From Selaginella tamariscina (taxonomy: Eukaryota; Streptophyta; Lycopodiopsida; Selaginellales; Selaginellaceae), in NCBI GenBank assembly GCA_003024785.1, contig PUQB01000043.1, positions 798,429 through 862,428 on the forward strand: 64,000 nt of DNA, read 5' to 3'. This document shows, piece after piece, positions 35,497 through 45,332 of this stretch. The position numbers and the translations under genes are program-made. Under the pieces are notes generated by a model that did not search any database, had not been told where the DNA came from, and worked only from the letters and a program-made list of their open reading frames with translations. How positions within the stretch are numbered: position 1 is the first letter of the stretch; the number at the start of each line of letters is the position of its first letter.

Positions 35497-36838
35497 GGAA
35501 TTCTGTGTATCTTATTCAATAGTGTAGTAGTGTACATCAGAGGGTTCCTTTTGGAATGAGAAAAAGCTACCTTATTTTCTACTGCCCACTACCTCTTATA
35601 CCTAGCCTAGATCCATCTACCTTTGCCACATCAGCAGCCTGCCACGTCAGCCACCTGCCATGTCAGCCATCAGCCACATCAACCGCATGCCATCTCATCA
35701 AGTTGCAGCAAGTGGAACTCAGTCTCTCTAGGCAGCATCCAAGGAAGCATCTCCCTCTAGAAACCACAAAGGTGGTTGCCACCTCCAGTAAACGGATGCG
35801 CGCAAGCTCCCATGTCCTCGCACAATGCGGCCAAGTGCTGGCAACCACTGTTCTTCGTACACCCGATACTCCCCTATGTCGCACGTATCACGTGCTTCCT
35901 TATATATCCGGCTACTAATGAGACTAAGGTTACCACATAAATGCTATCGTTCGTTGCAGACTCCATCTATGCCCTTGAAAAAACCTCTGCATTGCGGGCT
36001 CGCCAGATCGTCCACATGGTCACCCCTCGCAAAAAATACCACTGATTCACCCAGAGTCCAGGTGGCTCTTCCATCACCTCTTGCAGTCCCCCGGGATCAA
36101 AGACCGGCCTGGTGGTCCAGCCTCCCAGGTACGCGCCATACTCCTGCTGTTGCACGCACGTGTACCACATGTTCACCAAGGCAGGCAGTCTCCCAGCCTA
36201 TTGTAGCATCATCTCCCCGACCCAATCTCTGAACCATGGTCATCGCTCTGCTCCAGACTGCTTTGGCTGCGCGACAATCCCATAGACAGTGTCTCTCGGT
36301 CTCCACTTCTCCATAGCACACACATGCGTTGCAAGGAAGTCCCCGGATGTTATCTCTAACTGCTAAACTGTTCTGCAAAAGGAGCCACATAAAGGTTTTT
36401 ATCCCACTCGACCAGTAGCCTGCCCAGAGCTCACTCCCCAATGCTTGCGCCAGCGACTGAGGTAACCCGACTCTACCCAGGTGCTCCTCCAACTTTGACA
36501 GGTGCTGCTGGCCAGCAAAAGCCTTTCGTCCCACTCGTGGTTCATAGCTAAAAAAACCATGTCCTGTTGCACTTCTCCATTTCCACATCTTCGGGTCCAT
36601 CTCCAATTCCTCCACTAGCTGATTTCTAAAGAGCATCAAATGCCTCCATTGGCCATGCTTGACTTCCGGGTCCACAGTCGGCCTCTTCTTTGCCATGTCC
36701 ACACACGCACCAAGCCAAACATCTACCAGCTCCGGGAGAGGGGAGAAGTGAATCGTGTGCGGGTCAGAAGACCGTCAGGTCCCACTTGAAAGCCGGCTCC
36801 CTCCTGAGTGTCCAAGTCAGCCACATACCATACCATTG
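35497..36838 (-). pseudogene. LINE 3' part with reverse-transcriptase zinc-binding domain
   Basis: From about 36,760 downward: SPLPELVDVWLGACVDMAKK, then WSSGIKTFMWLLLQNSLAVR and CVCYGEVETERHCLWDC, the zf-RVT pattern found at the end of plant LINE ORF2. A frameshift near 36,170 leads into LRGVTMWTIWRARNAEVF, also typical after zf-RVT. The 3' untranslated part (35,497-35,960) shows no gene. Confidence 0.8.
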
Positions 36839-36866
36839 ATGCACGTTGTAACTAAAGTGGGCATGA
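36839..36866 (+). repeat. Left terminal inverted repeat of element 1
   Basis: ATGCACGTTGTAACTAAAG followed by TGGGCATG, preceded by the duplication ATTG. It differs from the right terminus at two of 27 positions. Confidence 0.85.
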
Positions 36867-37127
36867 TACGTGAAAATGGGAATATAAAATAAATTACTAA
36901 TTAATACTTAAGTTTTAATTATTAATTAATCATTTAATTAATATGTAATTAAGCCTTAAATATTAATTAATTAATTAATTAATCCTTCAATAACCTTACT
37001 TAGTAAGGAATATTCCTAAAATATCTTAGAATATTCATATTATTCTAAAAATAGTTTACAATAATGAAGAAATACTATCAAACATAATTACAAATGAAAT
37101 CATTTTCTTATCAACATGTTAATTTTT

Positions 37128-38113
37128 TTATAAATACTTTCTTTCTATCATACAAAGAAATCTTTTCATTTTGTCTAAATCATCACTCTCCGGATTAATC
37201 AAATCATTTTGGTCAATATCTTGATGTTGTTGCCACCACTTAACACTCTCACGAATGCAATTGGGAGTTGCCATCCTTGTTAATACATAAGATGTGATAA
37301 GAGAGGTCTGCATAAAGGCTCATCTAAAAACTGACGTTCCTTAAGAATAATATTATAAAGCGCCCGGTTGCTATCCTTCATTTTATAAAATTCAATATCA
37401 CGAGAAAGAAAAGCTTCAGGAAATGTATGATACGGTGGATACTGCTCACAAAAATTTTCGAGATTCTTCTTTCTGAGGCACGTATCCAAGTAGTTCACTA
37501 GCTCATCCATGATATCGATATCAGAATATGGATCGAAAGTGATTGGATGAATACAAGCAATGTTTTGGTTGAGCATAGCCTTCTGAGGAGAGTCGTCTAC
37601 TACTAAGATATGTGCATTCTTCGTTATCCTTAAGCGACTGATCTCCCCATGAGTCCCAATTATTCTTTCATTCTTGAAGAAGTATGGCTTGCTTTCCTTT
37701 CTTATATTGTGAAATTCGAGAGGTTTATAACACATTCGCTGGTCAAAAATCCAATCTTTACGAATCACCTCTTCTGCAACACTACAATGTTTCTTAAGTA
37801 AACTCAACAGCGGTGTTAAGTTATGAATCTGCATGCATGACCAAATCCCCACAAGCGCACCCATCTCCTTAAGCTTTTGAAAGAGACGATCCAACCCTGG
37901 ACGAAAAATAATATCATATCGAAATTTACCATGACAAGGAATGAAATCTCCTTGTTTGATTTCTGTTTTTCTATCCTCGGGCCTTTGTCGATGAAGCAGA
38001 ACACCATTGACATCCAACAACACAATATGGCCATGAGTAACATGAGATAGCGTTGCCTCTTGAATACTTTGCAAATCACTTGTTTGCTCCCTTTCACATT
38101 TATCCGTTGCCAC
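37128..38113 (-). CDS. FCP1/NIF-type HAD-fold protein, element-borne
   Basis: The open frame from the ATG at 38,113 has 277 codons. HAD motif 1 is LLDVNGVLLH (residues 32-41), with the second aspartate of D-x-D replaced by N as in some plant paralogues. Motif 2 is ALVGIWS (86-92) and motif 3/4 is VVDDSP (171-176), the FCP1/NLI-interacting-factor layout. The nucleophile-position aspartate is kept, so activity is possible but reduced function is likely. A one-base deletion near 37,300 ends the frame early; the homologous C-terminus continues in the next frame to 37,128. An upstream coding-like exon (38,120-38,250) is conserved in element 2. Its 3' end lies about 290 bp from the left terminus. 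Confidence 0.7.
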
Positions 38114-38571
38114 TATTCGTTGCCTATCCCTTCATCATTTAATTGTACATCATCCTTACAAGATTCAGATATTGCATGCGCTGAAGAAATTGATTTCGGA
38201 ATTGAAGCCAATAAAAATGATGATGAAAAACTGAAGTGGCCCCCATGGTAACGATGTTTTGAGCTGCATTATTATCCATTTCCTGCATGAACTCTGTCAT
38301 TCTGACATGTGGCACAAGAAATTGTCGCCAAACCCCTCTCTTACCTCATGGCAATGCTGAAAATCCATGTTCTCAATTATTTCATTACATCTGCAAAATG
38401 ATAATTAGCTGACCTTAAAATTATCAAGGTATATTATTTACCTTGTTAATGTGTGACCCATGTTTGAACTAAAAGCTTCATTAATCCTTGAGAATTTATT
38501 TTCTGTACAAATATAAAAGAAATATACAAAAATGCCTTATGTTACACTCATTTACAACTATTCATCACTTA
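38114..38571. other. Interval between HAD and methyltransferase genes
   Basis: 38,120-38,250 (minus) holds a probable upstream exon of the HAD gene reading SIPKSISSAHAISESCKDDV. The rest (38,260-38,571) is AT-rich presumed 3' untranslated DNA of the methyltransferase gene, conserved in element 2 at 27,190-27,410. Confidence 0.5.
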
Positions 38572-41500
38572 TCAATTCATTATCAATTCTTCTTCGCTAT
38601 TACCTTCTGAATGAGGCGAAGAAGGTCTAAGCCGCTTGTGAGATGGTTCAAGATCTTCTGCATCTTCTATTGATGTTTCCATGGGTCCTGGAGTGTGCGA
38701 ATGTTCTGTACTCCTCGAGATAACTTCCGGTCTAATATCTGATTGATGTTCGTTCTCAGACTCCGAGATTGAACCAGATTCACCTTCAGAGCTATCGCAC
38801 TTATCTGGAGGGAACTTTCTCAAATACGCCTTTATGGATTCGTTGGGGTACTCAGTTGAGACCCAATCTATCCACTTGTTCAGGTCCTCAACCATGGTCT
38901 TATCCTTTCAACGGCAAACACACATGTATGCCGAAGGTAACACTCCTTCAAGACGGACCCCCTAGTGCAGTAGTCAAAAACCCACGCATCACTGTGAGGA
39001 CCCCTGATCAAGTTGACGATGCTCCGTGCCGCTTGACTTGTAATGTTTGGATAACGTACATTGCCGAATACGTCACTCATACCTATCGGTGTATCGGATG
39101 GAGGTTCAGGGCCGTTGGAGTGCAAACAGATGCCTGGCCAGTCATTTGGAAGCTTGAAATTGTTTGGCGCATTCCTAACAACCAAGTGAACAACGTATCA
39201 ATGCACTTGGGATTAGCATCGTTCATATAAAATCCTGTCCAACGATGTCTATTCTTCTTGGCGAAGGCGAAGGCAAAAGTATCGGTGACATGAGCAAGAA
39301 TCAAGAAATAAATACCTGAAAAAGTAGGTATCAGTGAAGAGCGCAAGCATGAATTCAATAATAAATACCTTCTATGTATATGCTTGCACGGCTAAGTTTC
39401 TCCACCAGATCCTCTAGTGCCCTATCTGTCGAAAGATTTTTTGACACCCGCCGATCCATCACGAACAATTGAAACGGTTTCCTACAAGCAGTGATGTTAC
39501 CCCATAAAGTCTCCGAATCTAACAACAAACATCTGTAGGGCTTGTCGTGATTCGTAGCATCCTCCTTTATAAGGTTCAATTCGGTTCTCCGCTGCTGAAG
39601 GACTGCCATAAGAGAAGGCGTCATCCCAATGTTCTCCTTTTTGGCGTTGGCGTGCAATAGATTCTTGCCTAGATCTTCCGATTGGTTCACCCATTCGACA
39701 AGCATATCATCGTTCGTCACATGCAAATATTTGCTACCTCTTCATATGTTGAAGTCGAGGTCCAACCCAGTTTGTGGCAGTGTATTCCCAACCACTCCTT
39801 GAAATGCCTGACCGTCTTCAACTCCATTGCCTTGAGATGAAAAGGAGAGGTTGGGCTGCTGTTATTAATTTGTAGTTTGCCATCGATCACCAAATCAGCC
39901 AAGACTTCCATCTCCTCCATCGTTGTTCCATTTAAAGGCTTCAACCATGTGAGCTTGAAATCGTTGTCTACATCCTTTGTAGATTGAACAGACTTAGCCT
40001 TCGGCGTCTTACTGGGTTTCTTTGCAGACTTTTCTGAGGGCTCCCCTTCACTTGTCTGCTTCTTCTTCAGTGTTCCTTTTGAAAAGGATTCCATAATCCC
40101 CAACCATTTGGCAAAGATCCTATCTTCGGGGCAAGAAATCAACATCATCAGAAAGATGTTTCCTTCCCGCCCACCTGGGCAAAATCAACTGCTGCAATTT
40201 CTTCAACTCTCTGAGGAAAAAGACAGATTAATATACCGGCGAGATAAATCCCGCCCAAACAATTTGCTTACCCGGTATTCCGCAGATTGTGTATTCCCTG
40301 CGGTAGCTCTTTGTGGTCGCTGAAGAGATTCCCACACGGCTCGCGTGTGTTTAAACTTCTCCCATATTTTGCTGTTGTAGTGGTTGGTGTCGGCAGCGTC
40401 CCATTCCGCCGATAACTTATGGTACTGCTCGATTGTGAGATTCGGCTTAGCTAAAAACGCCGATCTTTTTGTCAGCTTCTCACGGGTATGCTCGGAAAGT
40501 TTTGTTGCCATCGTTCCTTTGTTGTGTTCATCGAGAAGTCGTTGGGCTGCCGTTATTGTGTGCTGGCCACTAATGATGTAGTACTTGATAGATCTTTTAT
40601 TCTCCGTCTGAATCTTCATGAGTTGTTCTGGTGTTGTGATCCAGACTTTGTCAGCACCCTTCCTTCTTTCATAGTATGGACACAAAACAGCATTATGTGG
40701 AACGGTATAAGAATTGTCGTCCTTCATCTTCTCCATGAGCTCAGCTACACGTTCCTGGTTGAGTGGCCTGTAATTGAAGTTTGGGTTGACGCTGCAATAT
40801 TTAACCCTACAAGGATAAATCTTATCATCCAACATCATTTCCTTGTGACTTATTGCAGCATGAGATGCCACAGGTGCAGCTGACAAAACGATTGATGATT
40901 TTCTTTTGCGATCCGAATCAACATGTGTGATCCCCGACTGCAGCTGTTCTAGTGTTCTCGGCACACTCTCCAGCTCCCGAAGCTTCCTAAGCAAATTGAA
41001 CGTGATCTGTAGAGAACCTGAGACCGAGCCACCTTCTCAATCTCCCTTATGATGTCGCTGTGTTCTTCTTCAATGTGAAGAGGGAAGATTGCTCCACTTG
41101 CTGATTTTCTGTATTGTGAAGCAATATCTCCTGACAATACACCTACTCGATGAGTCTGAAGATCTTCGAAGTAGACATCCAGATGGATCCCCTCCATAGA
41201 TGGGCGTTGAGTTGAAGAAGAACTCCAAGGTCAACATCATTAGTGAACACGTGAACGTCATTATCCACAAGTCGACAAAACCACCCGAAATTAATGTTGT
41301 AACTGACGACCTCTGGATCCGAGAACGTGACATTGGATGGAACAAGGCATATCTGTCGAGCATCGTCCAATCTGGGTTCGCAGCCTGCTTTCGGGTGCTT
41401 GACTAGCGAATCTACTTTCCATTGTTTTGCTTGTCCATGAGATGTGACAGAGGTTAATTTGACAGCAACCATGGTTGCTCCAATGCGCTTCCCATTTATC

Positions 41501-41707
41501 TTAAAATATGGCCAAGTTGATTCCAGAATCCCCCTGCCCATCTCTTCTCCTGCTCTTGTCTTTAATGTCACCTCAATTCCACATCTGAATACAAAAATGA
41601 TTAGTTCAAGTATCCGAGTATAACAGATTTTATTTTAATTCTTACCCAGAATTTGACGACGACTCCATACTAATGACTCGATCTCCTTGTTTGATCAAAT
41701 CGTCCTT
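38572..41707 (-). pseudogene. ParB-like domain plus DNA-methyltransferase-like gene
   Basis: The first recognisable exon is 41,707-41,646; its donor GTAAG and the acceptor at 41,586-41,585 join in frame to a long exon. The ParB-like part has FNYRPLNQERVAELMEKMKD (40,778-40,720) and YYIISGQHTITAAQRLLDE (about 40,583-40,527), matching the ParB/Srx fold where a G-x-H-R-like motif binds nucleotide. After a lysine-rich linker come SPTSPFHLKAMELKTVRHF and CLLLDSETLWG, perhaps a lost catalytic D-P-P-[YFW]. Then, at 39,000-38,900, ARSIVNLIRGPHSDAWVFDY, CTRGSVLKECYLRHTCVFAV: a motif I-like D-x-F-x-G-x-G region at the C-terminus, the beta-class order seen in bacterial ParB-methyltransferases. An acidic tail ends at 38,572. 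Single-base frameshifts occur near 41,206, 41,020, 39,740, 39,210 and 38,900. Confidence 0.6.
40237..40256. repeat. Palindrome copy inside a methyltransferase-gene intron
   Basis: GGCGAGATAAATCCCGCC lies between a donor GTAAGC at about 40,275 and an acceptor CCTCAG at about 40,205 on the minus strand. It is a variant of the array palindrome and is conserved, more decayed, at about 28,260 in element 2. Confidence 0.6.
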
Positions 41708-41810
41708 CTGCAAAATAATACACTATAAATATAAATTATATAAAAACGCACACACACTTGTATAAACCCGAATATACAAAAATAATACACAGAGAGAAGT
41801 AGACGTAATT

Positions 41811-41898
41811 AACTGTCCGAAGCTCACATTTGTGTTAGTGCAAAAGAAAGATAACATTTCGTTTTAGAACCACCACAAATGTGAGCTCTGGACAGTTT
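41811..41898. repeat. Stem-loop upstream of the methyltransferase gene
   Basis: AACTGTCCGAAGCTCACATT then TGTG at 41,811-41,834 pairs with CACAAATGTGAGCTCTGGAC then AGTT at 41,874-41,897 with two mismatches and a loop of about 40 bases. It stands about 100 bp upstream of the first recognised exon of the divergent methyltransferase gene and just before the palindrome array. Confidence 0.7.
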
Positions 41899-42007
41899 TA
41901 CATAGATTCCTAGCTTTTACTCGAAATATTATGATAAGATGATAAAAGTAAATAAAATGAGATATGCAACTTATATATACTAATACACATATATATTCAC
42001 ATGGAAG

Positions 42008-43368
42008 GTGCGGCGGGATTAATCTCGCCACCCCTTCAATGCCTCCTGAAAGAGTGGGCGGGATTAATCTCGCCACCTTTCTGGAGGCCTTGAACGGGAG
42101 TGCGGAATTAATCTTGCCACCCTTCTCGGTCTCAGAGAGAACTGGGCAGGATTTATTTCTCACACCCCTTCAGTGACTCCAGAAAGGAGGCGGGATTAAT
42201 CTCGCCCACCATGTAAGGGATGGTTAAATGAATTCCCACCCTTCCCAGTCCTCCATTGGTATGTTGTAAACCTTCTACGTCTCAGACAGAAACGTTTGGG
42301 ATTGGTCCGACTCACCAATGGAGAAAAAGGAAGGGTGGCGGATTCATTCCTCCAACAGGCATTGAAGACTCGGCGGGATTAATCCCGCCGCCCAGGGCCT
42401 TCACTCGGTCCCTATGCGGCGGGATTAATCCCGCCGGACGCCAATTCCCTGCGCGGAATCGGGCGGGATTAATCCCGCCGCCTAGGCACTTCAGGCAGGC
42501 CAATGGCGGCGGGATAAATCCCGCCCGATTCCGCAGGGCATGCGTACGCGGCGGATTAATCCCGCCCCCATGTAAGGGATGGTGAAATTAATCCCACCAC
42601 CCTTCTCGGTTCCCTCCATTGGTATTTTGTTAAACCTTCTCCGTCTCAGACAGAGTTAGTCGGGATTGATTCAACATACCAATGGGGTAATGAAGGTTCG
42701 GAGATTAATCTCGCCACCGGGTAATGAAGGTTCGGAGGCTAATCCCGCCGCCCTCTCGTAAATCATGCGCTCACACATATATATTGGCTGCGGCATTTTT
42801 GAACAGGGATGGGTGGGGGCGGGATTAATCCCGCCGCCCAGGGAATTCACGCAGGACATGAACGGCGGGATTAATCCCGCCGCCCTCCGCGAAGGGCATG
42901 AGCGTGGGGCCGGATTAATCCCGCGTTCATGTCCTGCGTGAATTCCCTGGGCGGCGGGATTAATCCCGCCGCTCTACGACAAACCGAAGAGCGGCGGGAT
43001 TAATCCTGCCGCCCATTCCCTGTAAATGCACTACGCGGAATCCGGCGGGATTAATCCCGCCCATTAGAACCTTCACACAGGCCATTGCCGGCGAGATAAA
43101 TCCCGCCGCATTCCGCGCAGGGCATGGATGAGCGGCGGGATTAATCCCGCCGCCGAGGCCCCTCACGCAGGCTATGGGCGGCGGGATTAATCCCGCCGCT
43201 CTTCGGTTTGTCGTAGAGCGGCGGGATTAATCCCGCCGCCCATAGCCTGCGTGAAGGGCCTCGGCGGCGGGATTAATCCCGCCGCTCACCCATGCCTGAA
43301 GGGCCTCGGCGGCGGGATTAATCCCGCCGCCATGGCCCCAACTATATAGCGGCGGGATTAATCCCGCC
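42008..43368. repeat. Palindrome array A, about 27 units
   Basis: The unit is the perfect 18-bp palindrome GGCGGGATTAATCCCGCC or a near variant, usually flanked by GC/CG extensions. Exact copies sit at 43,134, 43,180, 43,220, 43,266, 43,311 and 43,351, spaced 46, 40, 46, 45 and 40 bp; earlier intervals (42,370-42,550 and 42,818-43,000) are also mostly 38-47 bp. The first units (42,008-42,240) are more degenerate. Intervening DNA is about 20-28 bp. Open frames through the array encode repeating G-G-I-N-P-A or A-G-L-I-P-P and are not genes. Confidence 0.95.
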
Positions 43369-43379
43369 GCTCGAGGGGC

Positions 43380-44062
43380 TTAGCGAGATAAAAACACACA
43401 CATATATATGTGTGTGTGTGTATATATATGTATGTATGTATGTATGTATAGGAGTGTACGTGTGTGTGCAAGAGATAGATAAATAAATAAACTTATACAG
43501 TACTGGTACACCTAATATATGTGTGTACATAGGTATATATATGTGTGTATATGTATATCGTGTGTATGCGTGTGAGCGAAACAAATAAAATCATACAGAT
43601 AAACAAACACACACACACACATATATATATACACAGGAGTGTGCGTGTGTGTGCAAAAGATAAAACTAATAAATAAATAAAATTATACAGATAAACACAC
43701 ACATATATATGTGTGTATATAGATATATAATCTATAGAGAAAGAGAGAGAGTCTGTGAATATATAAGCATATATATAAACTAGTGTTGTATGTATGTATA
43801 TATGTATATAGGTATATATATATGTGTATATGTATATTGTGTGTATGCGTGTGTGAGCGAAACAAATAAAATCATACAGATAAACAAACACACACACACA
43901 CACATATACATACACAGGAGTGTGCGTGTGTGTGCGAGAGATAAAACTAATAAATAAATAAAATTATACAGATAAACACACACATATATATATGTGTGTA
44001 TATTATGAATATATAAGCATATATATAAACTAGTGTTGTATACTATTTGTTAATATGCATTG

Positions 44063-44101
<39 letters not shown>

Positions 44102-44214
44102 GTGTGTGTGTGTGTGTGTGTGTAAAGCAGTGCGCGTGTGTGTGGGAGAGATAGATCAATAAAAAAAAATTTACAGATACTGGTACACATAATATATATA
44201 TATATATATATATA

Positions 44215-44258
<44 letters not shown>

Positions 44259-44437
44259 GCAAGATCAATAAAAAAAATTTACAGATACTGGTACACATAA
44301 TATATGTTATATCGTGTGTATGCGTGTGTGAGCGAAACAAATAAATCATACAGACACATATACATACACAGGAGTGTGCGTGTGTGTGCGAGAGATAAAA
44401 CTAAGAAAAAAAATTATACGCACACTCCTATACATAT

Positions 44438-44468
<31 letters not shown>

Positions 44469-44480
44469 GATCTCACCTGT
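43380..44480. repeat. Microsatellite block of element 1
   Basis: (TA)n, (GT)n, (CA)n and GAGATAAAT units, with an approximately 300-bp segment repeated at about 43,600-43,760 and 43,880-44,040. Homologous to the microsatellite arms of element 2. No gene. Confidence 0.9.
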
Positions 44481-44843
44481 GTGCACAGCCGCCGCCGCCG
44501 ATTTCACAGCCGCCGCCTCTTGAAACCCTAAGAATATACCTAAACCCTAAAGGAATTAAATATATATATCAACCCTAATAGAATATTCCTTCTGAGAATA
44601 TACTTAAACCCTAAAAAGAATAAAATATAGATTCGCCCTAAACGAATATTCTTTCATTATATTATTAGCGCGTGCGTGTGTGTGGGTGTATCACATACAC
44701 CTCAAAAATATAAATCATGCAGGGATTTAACATGTGTGTGTCCATGAGAGTGTTAAAGTTTCATGTGTACACATTGCATATATTAATACACATAATATAT
44801 ACATACACACGTGTATACACACAGACATACACACATATTACAT
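44481..44843. other. Conserved central segment shared with element 2
   Basis: Begins with CCGCCGCCGCC-rich DNA, then GAAACCCTAAGAATATACC and GAATATTCTTTCATTATATT, followed by (GTGTGTG) and a TATCACATACAC motif. The same order is found at 58,600-58,800 and, inverted, at 59,930-60,200. No gene. Confidence 0.6.
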
Positions 44844-44872
44844 GGGTTTAGGGTTTAGGGTTTAGGGTTTTG
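44844..44872 (+). repeat. Interstitial telomere-like repeat
   Basis: About four copies of the plant telomere unit TTTAGGG in tandem, within element 1 DNA. Confidence 0.9.
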
Positions 44873-45289
44873 GATTTAGGATGGATCATGCATGGTGTGT
44901 ATGTATGAGAGAAGAGAGAGTGTTGAAAAATTATTTTTGTACACATTGCATATATTAGTACACATATATACTTACACATATTATACACAGATATACATAC
45001 ATAGTATATGAGAGAAGAGAGACAGTACATATTAATATGGATCATGCATGGTGTGTATTATACACACAGACATACATACATATTAGTACATAATATTAGA
45101 GAGACCGAGTACATATTATAGATCATGTATGGTGTGTATGTTTGAGAGAAGAGAGACAGTACATATTAATGTATGAGAGAAGACAGAAAGTACACATATA
45201 TACATACAGAGTACACATATATACATGCACACGTGTATACACACAGACATACATACATATTACATGAGTAAATTCATTGTGTTACATAT

Positions 45290-45332
45290 TAGGGTTTAGG
45301 GTTTAGGGTTTAGGGTTTAGGGTTTAGGGTTT
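45290..45332 (+). repeat. Interstitial telomere-like repeat
   Basis: Six consecutive TTTAGGG units. Single telomere-like words also occur at homologous places in element 2 (59,010-59,170 and 60,140), so the motif belongs to the element and does not mark a chromosome end. Confidence 0.9.

Noticed and set aside
42256-42585. Open frame with repeated GGINPA/AGLIPP peptides as a repeat protein
   Set aside because: The peptide is only the translation of the DNA palindrome, appears on both strands and in several places, and has no consistent start or length.
42008-43368. CRISPR array
   Set aside because: Repeat length and spacing resemble one, but spacers are mutual inverted copies, no cas genes occur, and the surroundings are plant nuclear DNA.
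43342-44531. Several Y/I/H/T-rich membrane-like proteins
   Set aside because: These are translations of (TA)n, (CA)n and (GT)n microsatellites; the same applies to similar frames at 33,860-35,340, 58,197-58,414 and 60,261-62,264.
44844-45332. Chromosome end or ancient telomere fusion
   Set aside because: Telomere-type words recur at matching positions in both transposon copies, so they are element sequence.
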